Below are positions 23,814 to 34,520 of a DNA stretch of 35,604 nt, piece by piece. The stretch covers positions 1 to 35,604 of the forward strand of contig JBFWMP010000012.1 of NCBI GenBank assembly GCA_050251575.1, in the 5' to 3' direction. Position numbers and translations under genes: made by a program. The first letter of the stretch is position 1; every line of letters begins with the position of its first letter. The stretch comes from X23 sp050251575. GTDB taxonomy: Bacteria; Bacillota; Clostridia; SK-Y3. Below the pieces are notes generated by a model. That model made no database searches. It was not told where the DNA came from and saw nothing but the letters and a program-made list of their open reading frames with translations.

Positions 23814-23930
23814 TACAAAAAAAGTCAAGAATGTCATTCTGATTAGAGCAAGAATCTAAGCATTGAAGCAACTTTAAAGATTCTTCATTTCACTTACTTC
23901 ATTCAGAATGACACAAATCTTGACTTTTTC
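23814..23930 (-). terminator. Hairpin terminator of the glucan synthase gene, built on a dispersed repeat
   Basis: Outer arms AAAAGTCAAGA (23820-23830) and TCTTGACTTTT (23918-23928) enclose the repeat element at 23833-23912. On the minus strand the hairpin is followed by a T-run (AAAAAAA on the plus strand at about 23817-23823). It lies 50 bp past the glucan synthase stop and before the SPFH operon promoter. Confidence 0.75.
23833..23912. repeat. 80-bp dispersed inverted-repeat element, copy 2
   Basis: Same ends as the element at 12335-12415 (GTCATTCTGA...TCAGAATGAC) and the internal AAGATTCTTCA segment, but the interior has diverged and pairs less well. It is embedded in a longer stem that looks like a terminator. 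Confidence 0.75.
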
Positions 23931-23979
23931 GGTACACTCATATCTCATTGATCTTATGATGATATATAACTCTTAGCTT

Positions 23980-26900
23980 TTACTTGCCCAATACAACTTC
24001 TACACGATATTCTTTTTGATTACCATTTAGTGGTATAGTCCTATCTTCTATGATCGTTTCATCGATTTTTAAGGTTTTCACACCTTTACTGACCTTGTCA
24101 GGATTCTTAACACTTATGATATATTTAGAATCTCTATATCTATATTCCATCCCGTATTCTTCCCATTCTTGTGGAATACATGGATCAATAATCAGTGATT
24201 CACCGCATTTTTTTAATCCAAGAATATGTTCAATTCCTACCCTATACATCCATCCGGCGGCACCGGTATACCATGTCCAGCCCCCCCGCCCGATATGAGG
24301 ATCAACGGCATATACATCTGCTGCCATCACATATGGCTCAACTTTATATCGTGCTGCCTCTATTGGAGTACGTGCATGATTGACCGGGTTAATCATATTA
24401 AACAATTCCCATGCTTTATCGCCTTGTCCCATCTTCGCAAATGCGAGAACCACCCAAATTGCTGCATGCGTATATTGTCCGCCATTTTCACGAACACCCG
24501 GTACATAACCTTTGATATAACCCGGTTTAAGCTCACCCTTATCAAAAGGCGGAGTAAGCAGCATAATGAGTCCTTCGTCTTTCTTGATGAGATAGTGATC
24601 CAATGCTTCCATTGCTCCTTTAGATCGCTTAGGTCTACCTGCACCGGATATTATTGACCATGATTGTGCCAATGAATCAATCTTGCATTCCGTATTCTGT
24701 ACAGACCCCATAGGAGTCCCATCATCAAAGTATGCTCTTCGGTACCAAGATCCATCCCATGCATTCTTTTCCATAGAATCTGCTATTTCCTGGGAAATAT
24801 TTCTATATCGCTCAATTCTTTCAAAATCCTTTTGCGCTTCACATATTGGGATAAACCGAGAAAGTGTATTATAAAGAAACCAACCTAGCCATATGCTTTC
24901 TCCCCTGCCTTTATTTCCGACTGTACTCATTCCATCATTCCAGTCACCCGAGCCCATAAGAGGAATGCCATGAACACCAAATTTCAATGCACGTTCAATA
25001 GCTCTTATACAATGCCCATATATTGACGATTTTTCCTGCGAAATACGAGGAATATTATACCTTTCATCCACTTCTTCACCAAGAAGTTCATCCTCAATAT
25101 ACGGCATTTCAATATCCAGTATGCTACTGTCTTGTGTAACTTCAATATAGTCGGCAGTCACATATGGAAGCCATACAAGATCATCAGAGAACTTCGTCCG
25201 TATCCCTTTATCGGCTCCACCTGTCTGGTTTGTTGCCGGATGCCACCAGTGTTGAACGTCTCCTTCGACAAATTGATGTTCAGCATGCCGCAATATCTGC
25301 ATATGTGCCAGTTCAGGCAACACATAAACGGTTGCCATGACATCTTGAAGCTGGTCTCTGAACCCGTAAGCACCACCCGATTGATAGAAGGCGGACCTTG
25401 CCCATATTCTGCATGATATGGTTTGATACAATAACCATCCATTTAATATTAAATCCATAGAATGATCCGGTGTTTTCACTTTTACAGCATTAAGCTTATC
25501 ATTCCAAAACTCTTTTACACATTGCAGTGCTTTTTCTGCCCTATCAATATCTCTATACTTGGAGCTAATTGATAGTATTTCATCCCAATTCCTACTCTGC
25601 CCGAGCATAAATATTATCTTCTTTTCCTCGTTTGGACTCAAGCTGATATCTATCTGCATTGCCGCACAAGGGTCATAACCTGCCCCTAAATGATTAGATA
25701 GTTTCTCCCTATTCATCGCTATAGGTGCACTCAAATCTCCAAATTCACCTATAAACTCACTGCGGTCACCTGTAAATGTACGCTCTTTTTCCGATACATC
25801 CATAAAAGCTATCCCACCGGGATAATCCGCATTATACTTATTTTCAATCACGAGTATACCGGTCTCCTGATCAATACTTGTTGTGATATATGGTGCAGTG
25901 GACTGATCACTCACTCCTAACACAGGTCTTATATAATGCGTTGCACTTAAGTTTCGTCTATTACTTGATAAATTTCGCAAACTTAGAATGCAGATTTTCA
26001 CCGACTCATCTTGTGGCACAAATTCAGTTAATGTCTGGTGAATACCATAACTGGTATGCTCATATACTGTATATCCATAGCCATGGGTAATGATATATGG
26101 TTCTGCCTCACGTATCGGATGAGGTGTCACCGACCAGTATTCCCCTGTATCTTCATCTCTTAAATAAAAAGCTTCTCCTACAGGATCTCTAACTGGGTCA
26201 TTAGACCATGGCGTTAATTTATTCTCTCTGCTATTTTCCGCCCAAGTATATCCTCCCCCCGATTCAGTGACTAAAAATCCGAATCTTTCATTAGATATGA
26301 CATTACTCCAGGGGGCAGGAGTCATCTGATTTTCTTTTAGATGTATTACGTATTCCTTTCCATCCTTGGTAAATCCGCCCCACCCATTATCATATACAAG
26401 CTCCGGCAGTCCAAGTTTCGTCTGTACATATTTCGTGGCTTGCTGTTTCCACTGTTTAATGACCGGTAAACTATCATCATTGTCTTTTAACTTAATTTGT
26501 TCAGCCAAAGTCCCGGCATCTGCGTTTAATATCATACGCGCCGCTGTCATTAGAAGTATTCTATCTTCTTGTGGCATTGTCTTACCTGCCTGAATAAATA
26601 CACCTCCCGGTTTATCCTGTAAATCACGGGCATGACTAATAGATATTGCATCACGCAACATATCCTGCAGTGGTTGCGTATAACTTCCTTCATCCTCATT
26701 TAATATTACCAGATCAATATGCAATCCCTTTACTCTCCAGTATTCATGTGCCTTTAACAATTGGTAAATGATATCTATTTCATCTGTCTTGTTGATAATT
26801 ACAAGTACAATCGAATTATCCCCCGAAATGCCATATGCCCATAAACCAGACTGTCCTTTTACATTTCCTTGAATGACATTCTCCATTTGTCTACGCAGAG

Positions 26901-29900
26901 GGCTGTTATATAAGATCTGGGGTATCATATCCTGTATAACTTCTTCCTCAACAGCTTTAATCCCTAGATATTGGGATTCAACCTGACTTCGAGTCCATGC
27001 CAATTCAAATGCACGTAAAACATAAGACATATCCTTATATTTTTGAGCTAGCTTAATACTTTCCTCTCTACTATCACTGATACCGGTAATATAAGCTATC
27101 CGAGCTGTTTGACCCGGTTCAATCCGCACTCTGCATCTAAGACTCATAATCGGGTCAAGTACAGGTCCTACCGTACCGGAAAGGGGCTGGTCAACATCCA
27201 TCTCAAGTGGATTTGATAAATCCCTTCCTCTTCCTATAAACTTTGCCCGATCGGTTTCATACTGTATACCACCCACTGCCTCACCCTCTACTGTAACAGC
27301 ATGAACAGCCCAAGTAGCATTTTTCCCTTCTTCTCTCGGCCTTCTATTTGCCAGCAAACAATTATATTCATGCATAAATTCTGTTCTTACAAACAAATTG
27401 CTGAATGCAGGATGTGCAACATCTGCCGACTGAGCAGCTAGTACCACTTCAAAATAACTGGTTACTTCCAATACCCTGGTATATTCACTATGATTTGTCA
27501 GCGAAATACGCCTGATTTCTGCACTATCCTCCGGTGATACAACTATTTCCGTATGTGTATCTATGCTGCCATCTTTGCGCATAAATTCAGCCTTGTCTGA
27601 TGAAAACACTACCTTGTATTTTTCTGTCTCATCATAGTACGGCGCATAAGTTGCAGACCATACATTATTTGAATTAATATTCTGAATATAGAAAAACATG
27701 CCATAGTGATCCGAATATAGTTCTTCCCTCCATCTGGATACAGCTGTACCCTGATTTCTGCTGTAACCGGAACCCTTGTCTGTAATCATGACTGAATAGT
27801 TTCCGTTGGATAGAATATGAACATTTGGCAGAGGATATGCCGGTTCTTTATATACACGCACAACCTCCTCATGCACCTGTTCAATCTTTTTAAACGGCTC
27901 AATTTTTTCCTTATATTCTTTTGTCATGATTACCCTGGTAGGTATTCTTTCCTGCAGCAGGAGCTCTACTGATTTAATCATTGGGTCAGAATGAAATCTT
28001 TGCTGCATAATATTATCATTCAGATAATTCACTAAAGCAATTAGACTCATTCCCTGATGATGTGCCATATAACTCTTGACTACACTGCTGCTCTGTCCAT
28101 GCACTAATCTTTCCGGCGTATAATCTATAGCCTCATATAAGCCATAAAGTCCCTCTATACCTCCATTCTTAAGTTCCTTAATATTTAAAACTGCTCCTGC
28201 AGGATCAACCATTAAAGCCATTACAGTAGCATACGGCGCTACAACCATATCATTTGATAAACCACGTTTCAGTCCCAATTCAGGCACCCCAAAAGCTTTA
28301 TATTGATAATTCAATTGAATATCAAAAGCATAGTATCCCGACTCTGATGTACCCCAAGGCACTTGACGCTGTCTTCCATACTTTTTTTGGCTTTCTATAA
28401 CAAAACGGTATGTTTCATCCCACAACGTATTCTTATAATTTTTCATAATCAGGAGCGGCATCAAATATTCAAACATAGTACCTGTCCAGGACACCAGTCC
28501 TTTATATCCATTTACCAAAGTAAGATTTCGTCCCAGCCTATGCCAGTGTTTTTGATTTACTTCCCCCCTGGCAATTCCAATATAGCTAGCTTGGCGGGCC
28601 TCAGAAGCTAAAAGGTCATAATATGATTTTGTCATCTGTTCTTCTTCAATATTATAGCCGATTGAGAATAACTGGCGTTTCTTATCAAACAATGGTGCAA
28701 ACTTAGTTTGATCAATCAATACGTCAATGCGGTCTACTAATTCGTTATATAACTTATAGAAATCACTTGTATTCGTTATTACCGTAATGATATTCTCCTT
28801 GAGTGCTTTCGCCCAATATAATATCTCTTCATGTTGACTTCCCTTCTTTTTCATTGACTCAAATGCAGCAATCACACCGTTCAACTCTGATTGAATTTTC
28901 TGGTAACTTCCATATAATCCCGTAAGTGTTGCTTTCTGCTCAAGTACAGATAAAATGCTTTTTATTTCACGGGATGGCTTCGCATAGGCACCCCTTTCTT
29001 CCTGCACTGTTTCGGGCATAGTATCAAGAAATCGTATCCAAGGAACCAATTCGTTGATGTCTCTATTAAAAGACTCGAGCATATGATTCAATTTATCAAA
29101 CCACTTGAGCTCAATCTTTTTATGATTGGCATTTAACCTGTTTATATTTTGAGTCACTTCACACAAAATTCTATTCCACCTGGCAAGGGATAATTTCTTT
29201 TCTTGTACAGTTTCATGCAGCAGTTGAGTGTCAATGTCGACTCCTTCTCTTTCTTCCAACAAAAGCATAATTGTATCTTCCAAACCCGAAGCAAGCGAGA
29301 CATCGATTAAAGGTTTATTTAAATAATCCTTTAATCCCTGCTTTAATACTAACAAGTACCCAATAAAATTCCCACTATCAACTGTTGACACATATCTTGG
29401 TCTTAGTATCTCAAGCGTACGTGTATCGTACCAGTTATACAAATGTCCTTTCCACTTTTCCAGATTTTCAGTAGTTTTCAAAGTCTTATTCAATTTATCC
29501 CAAAGCTCGAGTGTTCCAATATAACCCAAATCCCGTGCCGCCAAAATGGAAATAAGCAAAAATCCAATGTTTGTTGGTGAAGTCCTATGAGCTACACCAT
29601 TAGGCGGATCTTCCTGATAATTATCCGGAGGCAGATAATTATCTTCTTCAGTAACAAAATCCTCGAAATATCTCCATATCTTACGTGCAAATCTTCGCAG
29701 TTCCTGCTTATCTTTATCAGATATTACAACCGCTTCCTCCTCCTCCATAATGCTGATGCGATATGCAATAAATGGTGAAATTGCCCAAACAACAAAAAGC
29801 AATGCAGCTGCAGGCCATACTTCTAAACTAAACAATATTGTCAAAACAGGGATAATGGTGCTAATCACAAGAGATATCCACATTCTTTTCCAGAAACTTA

Positions 29901-32763
29901 AGATATCATTTTTCAAGCGTTTTTCTGCATCCGCAGCAGTTACCCATTCTAGAGTATTCTTCCTCGAAATCAAAACTCTGTATAAAGTCCTGATAATGGC
30001 ATCCACCATTAAATACGCCTGATATGGTAAAAAGGCAAATAAAATTCCTACTTGATATAGTGCAGCTTTAAAACCATAGATAATCGTGCAATACCTTTTT
30101 TGACCGCAAAATCTATAGTTCTTAGCTATTACTGAATCCACCATAGCAGCTATCAACGTAAAAGCGAGAGAGGTTATACCTAGAAACAACCATACCCAAA
30201 TACTGCCTGGCAATATTCCAAAAGACAAAATCACCAGTAACGTAACCGCAGGAGTTACCAAACTCCTGCGCATATTATCGATAATTTTCCACTTAGAAAT
30301 AGCAGAAAGCGGATTCTTAATCAACTCACCTTGCTTATTCTTTATTTTCCTTTTTAGCCATGGCAAAAGCTGCCAGTCACCTCTTACCCACCGATGAAGG
30401 CGTGCAGCATAGGCGTTATAACGTGCCGGATATCCATCTACAAAGTCTATATCTGTAACCAATCCCGTTCTCACATAGGAGCCTTCCAGTAAATCATGGC
30501 TCAATACCGTATTTTCAGGTATGGTATTCCTTAATACCTCTTCAAAAACATTTAAATCATATATACCTTTCCCCGTAAATATTCCTTCTCCAAACAAATC
30601 TTGATATACATCTGATACCGCAGTAGTATATGGATCCAGGCCTCCCTGCCCTGCAAATACTCGTGAGAAGAATGTCTTGTTGGCACTAACAATATCGACA
30701 TTAATACGTGGTTGAATCAAGCCGTATCCCTCTGAAACAATACCGGATTCCTTATTCACTATTGCCTGGTTTAATGGATGATGTATCGTTCCAATCAATT
30801 TTCTTGCTGTATCCTTCGGCAGATTCGTATCGGCATCAAGTGTGATAACATATTTTATGGGCATTATTTGCGTCAACTCACCGGTAATTACTGAAAAGCT
30901 CGTATCGTGAGCACCTTGAAGCAATGCATTGAACTCCATCAGTGCGCCTCTTTTTTTCTCCCATCCCATCCATTTATTCTGCACAGCATTAAATTGTCTA
31001 TATCTATGAAAATAGAAAAAAACATGCTGCTCCCTTGCATATTTGTTGTTTAGATCCCTTATTCCCGAAACAGCAGTATCAATGATTTCATCTTCTCCGG
31101 GAAGTTCTTTTTCTCCTGCATCCTTAAAGTCTCCTACCAAAGAAAAGTAAAGATTGCTTTCCCGATTAGCAAGATAATAAACTTCCAATTGACCTAACAA
31201 ATCTTTGACACGCTCTTTATTTGGAAGTAATGTCGGAATTACTACCATTGTAGCTGCTTCCTTCGGAATATTCCCTTCCATCTCAAGCTTAGGCAAGATA
31301 AAAGGACTAGCGCACCGTGTACTTAACCAATTAATCATTGAAACGGCTATCTCACTGGCAGGAATGATTATTACAAGACCGGCTAGTATACCAGACCACA
31401 TTCTAGTTCCTGATGCTGTATATGAATAATATGCGAAGATGCTTGTTATTACTGCAGTAACCAATGTAATCGAACCTAAATAAGTTAACACAGGATGATT
31501 TTGAAAAAAACCAAATAATGCATCAAACCCCGCAGGTCTGTAATTAATTTTATCATTTAATTTATTTCTGCCTTTTCCAAGCAAGTAATATCCAATATGC
31601 TTTAGCCGTATTTCATGAGTACCTTCATGTTCTGCTATCTGCGCACATTCAATTGCTTTTCTCGCAATCTGAATTTCACTAACCTTTGCCCTTAATGATA
31701 ATTTTTCCACATGATGACGGTAGTAGTCTCTAGATGCAAAATCCATTTGAGAATATACACCTGCAGGGTCTTCACGAAGGATTCTCTCAACCTGGCTTAA
31801 TGATTCAAAGATGTTTGACCAATCTAATGTAGACACTACCCTCAAACTGGTAATGGAATTTCCTATAGAAATCTGCCTCATCGCCTGTTGCTGATGCTCT
31901 AATTGAGTAAGATGCTCAGCACTTGTTCCCTGTTCCCTCAATCTTTCATCAATATAATTCATTACAGGGATTAGCTGAGATCCCTTCCTTTTTAAATTTT
32001 TCAACAAATGTTCGGCAAAAGACGGACTCAAGTCCTTAACCCCTTCTAATTTTGCACTTAACAGATCAACTAGCTTATCATTCGATTCTCCTGCTTTAGA
32101 TAAAATATATCCTGCAAGTTCTTCCGCCCGGACATATTCATTTTGAGATTTCATAATCTTTTCACAAATTCGGCGGACATTCTCTATAAGAGCAATGCGA
32201 ACCATAGGTGCTACTGCCCATAACTCTGCGCTGGATAGGCGCTTTTGTGACTGGTATGCTTCAATAAAACTAATAAGTATTTTTTCGTCAAATCTCCCAT
32301 CAGTATGTGCAGCCAACTCATGTGCTACAGCGTATATCCTTGGATATCCTTTTAATGATCCGTCTTTCAAAGCAGGCAGCTGAGAATAATATCTCTTATT
32401 TAGATTTTGTCTTATTTCCTTAATCTGCTGTTCAATAATATAATAGTTATCAAGCAGCCATTCCGAAGCAGGAGCAGCCGCTTTTTTTCCTTTCACATCT
32501 TCGTTTAATCTTTTGTATATTGTTGTTATTAGTGAAAAGTTATCATTCATTCTTGGTATCATCCAAGTGAGGGATGCTGCATATCCTGCAATATCATGAT
32601 TTCCTGCTATTTCAATTGCATGCTTTACCAGTTCCTCCGGATTAAGCAGTGCATCCTGTATATCCCCTATCTCCTCTCTCTTCTTGAAAAAAATCTTGTA
32701 TATCAATAGTAAAGCAGTTAAAGTCACTACAATGATGTATACTATAATCAGTGTGTTTGCCAT
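23980..32763 (-). CDS. Cyclic beta-1,2-glucan synthase-type enzyme (NdvB/ChvB/Cgs-like; GT84 + GH189-like + GH94)
   Basis: A giant membrane enzyme of about 2,927 aa, near the 2,830-2,870 aa of Agrobacterium ChvB and Brucella Cgs. An N-terminal membrane anchor is followed by helical regions, then a GT84 glycosyltransferase with the metal site LDADT (about 645-650) and RLHRWVRGDW (about 793-802), flanked by membrane helices (about 415-470 and 830-1030). The middle domain (about 1400-1600, GRNLTLVNGYKGLVSWTGTMFEYLMP) matches the cyclisation/transglycosylation part, classed as GH189. The C-terminal half holds two GH94-type sandwich/barrel regions; the catalytic segment is GSGDWNDGMS (about 2610), with GVRENGGQYTHAAIW near 2765. 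Known members build beta-1,2-glucan from UDP-glucose, trim it by phosphorolysis and close the ring. The ATG at 32775 abuts AAGGA with no spacing; the ATG at 32763, 6 nt after GGGG, is more likely. Monocistronic. Confidence 0.9.
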   Translation of the reverse strand: MANTLIIVYIIVVTLTALLLIYKIFFKKREEIGDIQDALLNPEELVKHAIEIAGNHDIAGYAASLTWMIPRMNDNFSLITTIYKRLNEDVKGKKAAAPASEWLLDNYYIIEQQIKEIRQNLNKRYYSQLPALKDGSLKGYPRIYAVAHELAAHTDGRFDEKILISFIEAYQSQKRLSSAELWAVAPMVRIALIENVRRICEKIMKSQNEYVRAEELAGYILSKAGESNDKLVDLLSAKLEGVKDLSPSFAEHLLKNLKRKGSQLIPVMNYIDERLREQGTSAEHLTQLEHQQQAMRQISIGNSITSLRVVSTLDWSNIFESLSQVERILREDPAGVYSQMDFASRDYYRHHVEKLSLRAKVSEIQIARKAIECAQIAEHEGTHEIRLKHIGYYLLGKGRNKLNDKINYRPAGFDALFGFFQNHPVLTYLGSITLVTAVITSIFAYYSYTASGTRMWSGILAGLVIIIPASEIAVSMINWLSTRCASPFILPKLEMEGNIPKEAATMVVIPTLLPNKERVKDLLGQLEVYYLANRESNLYFSLVGDFKDAGEKELPGEDEIIDTAVSGIRDLNNKYAREQHVFFYFHRYRQFNAVQNKWMGWEKKRGALMEFNALLQGAHDTSFSVITGELTQIMPIKYVITLDADTNLPKDTARKLIGTIHHPLNQAIVNKESGIVSEGYGLIQPRINVDIVSANKTFFSRVFAGQGGLDPYTTAVSDVYQDLFGEGIFTGKGIYDLNVFEEVLRNTIPENTVLSHDLLEGSYVRTGLVTDIDFVDGYPARYNAYAARLHRWVRGDWQLLPWLKRKIKNKQGELIKNPLSAISKWKIIDNMRRSLVTPAVTLLVILSFGILPGSIWVWLFLGITSLAFTLIAAMVDSVIAKNYRFCGQKRYCTIIYGFKAALYQVGILFAFLPYQAYLMVDAIIRTLYRVLISRKNTLEWVTAADAEKRLKNDILSFWKRMWISLVISTIIPVLTILFSLEVWPAAALLFVVWAISPFIAYRISIMEEEEAVVISDKDKQELRRFARKIWRYFEDFVTEEDNYLPPDNYQEDPPNGVAHRTSPTNIGFLLISILAARDLGYIGTLELWDKLNKTLKTTENLEKWKGHLYNWYDTRTLEILRPRYVSTVDSGNFIGYLLVLKQGLKDYLNKPLIDVSLASGLEDTIMLLLEEREGVDIDTQLLHETVQEKKLSLARWNRILCEVTQNINRLNANHKKIELKWFDKLNHMLESFNRDINELVPWIRFLDTMPETVQEERGAYAKPSREIKSILSVLEQKATLTGLYGSYQKIQSELNGVIAAFESMKKKGSQHEEILYWAKALKENIITVITNTSDFYKLYNELVDRIDVLIDQTKFAPLFDKKRQLFSIGYNIEEEQMTKSYYDLLASEARQASYIGIARGEVNQKHWHRLGRNLTLVNGYKGLVSWTGTMFEYLMPLLIMKNYKNTLWDETYRFVIESQKKYGRQRQVPWGTSESGYYAFDIQLNYQYKAFGVPELGLKRGLSNDMVVAPYATVMALMVDPAGAVLNIKELKNGGIEGLYGLYEAIDYTPERLVHGQSSSVVKSYMAHHQGMSLIALVNYLNDNIMQQRFHSDPMIKSVELLLQERIPTRVIMTKEYKEKIEPFKKIEQVHEEVVRVYKEPAYPLPNVHILSNGNYSVMITDKGSGYSRNQGTAVSRWREELYSDHYGMFFYIQNINSNNVWSATYAPYYDETEKYKVVFSSDKAEFMRKDGSIDTHTEIVVSPEDSAEIRRISLTNHSEYTRVLEVTSYFEVVLAAQSADVAHPAFSNLFVRTEFMHEYNCLLANRRPREEGKNATWAVHAVTVEGEAVGGIQYETDRAKFIGRGRDLSNPLEMDVDQPLSGTVGPVLDPIMSLRCRVRIEPGQTARIAYITGISDSREESIKLAQKYKDMSYVLRAFELAWTRSQVESQYLGIKAVEEEVIQDMIPQILYNSPLRRQMENVIQGNVKGQSGLWAYGISGDNSIVLVIINKTDEIDIIYQLLKAHEYWRVKGLHIDLVILNEDEGSYTQPLQDMLRDAISISHARDLQDKPGGVFIQAGKTMPQEDRILLMTAARMILNADAGTLAEQIKLKDNDDSLPVIKQWKQQATKYVQTKLGLPELVYDNGWGGFTKDGKEYVIHLKENQMTPAPWSNVISNERFGFLVTESGGGYTWAENSRENKLTPWSNDPVRDPVGEAFYLRDEDTGEYWSVTPHPIREAEPYIITHGYGYTVYEHTSYGIHQTLTEFVPQDESVKICILSLRNLSSNRRNLSATHYIRPVLGVSDQSTAPYITTSIDQETGILVIENKYNADYPGGIAFMDVSEKERTFTGDRSEFIGEFGDLSAPIAMNREKLSNHLGAGYDPCAAMQIDISLSPNEEKKIIFMLGQSRNWDEILSISSKYRDIDRAEKALQCVKEFWNDKLNAVKVKTPDHSMDLILNGWLLYQTISCRIWARSAFYQSGGAYGFRDQLQDVMATVYVLPELAHMQILRHAEHQFVEGDVQHWWHPATNQTGGADKGIRTKFSDDLVWLPYVTADYIEVTQDSSILDIEMPYIEDELLGEEVDERYNIPRISQEKSSIYGHCIRAIERALKFGVHGIPLMGSGDWNDGMSTVGNKGRGESIWLGWFLYNTLSRFIPICEAQKDFERIERYRNISQEIADSMEKNAWDGSWYRRAYFDDGTPMGSVQNTECKIDSLAQSWSIISGAGRPKRSKGAMEALDHYLIKKDEGLIMLLTPPFDKGELKPGYIKGYVPGVRENGGQYTHAAIWVVLAFAKMGQGDKAWELFNMINPVNHARTPIEAARYKVEPYVMAADVYAVDPHIGRGGWTWYTGAAGWMYRVGIEHILGLKKCGESLIIDPCIPQEWEEYGMEYRYRDSKYIISVKNPDKVSKGVKTLKIDETIIEDRTIPLNGNQKEYRVEVVLGK

Positions 32764-32898
32764 CGTATTCCCCATTCCTTACCACTTATTATTCAAACTA
32801 CGTACTATGTGAAATTTAAGCATATTTTCGGATATTCTATAAATTATCATACCCATATTATTCTTTTTTCATAAGTCATTACTTTTTGTAAAGTAAAA

Positions 32899-32935
32899 TA
32901 GCCAGTATATAACTTGTTATGTTATATACTGGCTA
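32899..32935 (-). terminator. Intrinsic terminator of the 2HCT transporter operon
   Basis: Perfect 15-bp arms (32899-32913 and 32921-32935, TAGCCAGTATATAAC and its complement) with a 7-nt loop. On the minus strand they are followed by TTTTACTTTAC. It lies about 110 bp past the transporter stop and upstream of the glucan synthase gene. Confidence 0.8.
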
Positions 32936-33043
32936 CTCACAGATAAATATTAGGCTCTGTTTTAATGCAGTATTGAAATCAAATATATACTTTAATACAT
33001 AATGTGTCGCGGATGTGTATGAAAACCTGCCACTACATTTTCC

Positions 33044-34417
33044 CTACTTAAACAAGGTAAAGATAAAGCCGGCAATTACAAGAATGATCCCTCCGCCAAT
33101 TCGGGAGGAAATCTGGGCATAGCTCATCAGTTCCAACCGTTTGCCGGCCGTAAGAACCTGAATATCTCCGCTGCCGCCTTTGTTAGCCATACATAAACCA
33201 GCTGATATAGCAGATTCCACAAAATTGAAACCAAACATATACCCCACAGCACCGCTTCCAATGATAGCACCGGTAATTACAAAAAGACAAACTATAAGGG
33301 TATTGATGTTAAGCACAGCCAACAACTCACTAATATCTGTCATGGCAATACCGACACCTGCCATACACATCCACATTAGAGGCTTAGTAAGGAAGGATGA
33401 TACTTGTTTTACGCCGCGTTTCATTTTACCTGGAATAAAATTACAGATGTTAAAGATTGCGCAAAGAATAACCATATAAGCATACATGTGAATTGGGATA
33501 CCTCCAATGGAGGGAAGCGCAACCTCGGACAGGAAACTTGCCAAAGCATAAATGACACCACCCATAAACATCCCTGACGCAACATCATGTAAGGTAATCT
33601 CCGCAGCCGTATTTTTTGCCTCGGCGACAGGATCAATATACTTGGCAGCATCTCTTAACAGTTCACCGTTACCGGTCAGGTTCGGGTATTTTTTACCCAA
33701 TATATTTAAAACCACCGCACCGAGAATAGCGAAATTATTAGCAAGGATGAGGATTGCCAAAGCCTGGGAATAGTAGGCGTCTCTGCCGCTGCCCATAATA
33801 GATTCCCACATCTGGGCAAGGGGAATCGCACCAGCACCGTTACCGCCCCCCATGATGGGAAGAATATAGAGTGTTAAGATTGTTTTGATATCCATGCCGC
33901 ACAGCATTCCCCCAAGTAAACCAAAAACCCCAGCCATTAAAAATCCTCCCATAATTGCAGGGATGTATCCGCTGAAAGCTTTGATTAGTTGTCCTCGATT
34001 GACAGCTAGAACAGCACTCACAATCATCATAGTTATAAAAAAGGTATGGAAGCTGTACTCGTCATAAAAAAAGGTAATAGCTTCGGTGTATTTTATAGGA
34101 AGGATATTCCAATAAACCAACAAAGCGCTTCCAAGGAAAGCCAGAACACCTCCGCCTCCCAAATAATCCTTCCAGATAGGAATGCGCTCGCCCAATTCTC
34201 CAAGGACAATTCCAAGGGCAAGCATGGCTGTTACCGTACCTAAAATATCGTCGGACAATATACCAAGTCCCATAGCGCCATAAATAGCAAGTACCATAGG
34301 GGCCAACATATAAAGAGGAATGCCAGCTATATTATAGCTCATAAAAGACTTATTCTCTAAAGGTCTGTTTCCCAAAGGCATGTTTTCTAAAGGTTTACTT
34401 TCTGTTATTTGTGTCAT
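33044..34417 (-). CDS. 2-hydroxycarboxylate transporter (CitS/MaeN/CimH family)
   Basis: A 457-aa secondary transporter of the 2HCT family (TC 2.A.24), which carries malate, citrate, citramalate or related hydroxy acids with Na+ or H+, or by exchange. About eleven membrane helices are present, with the two reentrant-loop motifs GGGNGAGAIPLAQ (about 190-203) and NKGGSGDIQVLTAGKRLELMSYAQISSRIGGG (about 408-440). The first 26 residues are a hydrophilic tail with a PLENMPLGNRPLENK near-repeat. AAGGAGGATAAG supports the start. It is the last gene of an operon after yhcH (103 bp upstream, with a small GC-rich hairpin, GGCAGG/CCTGCC at 34442-34462). Base composition of this block appears more GC-rich than the rest of the window by eye. 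Substrate is not determined. Confidence 0.94.
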   Translation of the reverse strand: MTQITESKPLENMPLGNRPLENKSFMSYNIAGIPLYMLAPMVLAIYGAMGLGILSDDILGTVTAMLALGIVLGELGERIPIWKDYLGGGGVLAFLGSALLVYWNILPIKYTEAITFFYDEYSFHTFFITMMIVSAVLAVNRGQLIKAFSGYIPAIMGGFLMAGVFGLLGGMLCGMDIKTILTLYILPIMGGGNGAGAIPLAQMWESIMGSGRDAYYSQALAILILANNFAILGAVVLNILGKKYPNLTGNGELLRDAAKYIDPVAEAKNTAAEITLHDVASGMFMGGVIYALASFLSEVALPSIGGIPIHMYAYMVILCAIFNICNFIPGKMKRGVKQVSSFLTKPLMWMCMAGVGIAMTDISELLAVLNINTLIVCLFVITGAIIGSGAVGYMFGFNFVESAISAGLCMANKGGSGDIQVLTAGKRLELMSYAQISSRIGGGIILVIAGFIFTLFK

Positions 34418-34520
34418 TCTTATCCTCCTTTTAAATTATCCGGCAGGTACAATAACCCTGCCCGTAAATTTTGAAATGATGTCGTATGTGCCAAACTACA
34501 TCAGCGCTGAAAGGAAAAAG

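Noticed and set aside
24050..32383. Many plus-strand open frames opposite the glucan synthase gene
   Set aside because: All are antisense shadows of one long, well-conserved coding frame and have no ribosome binding sites or recognisable domains.
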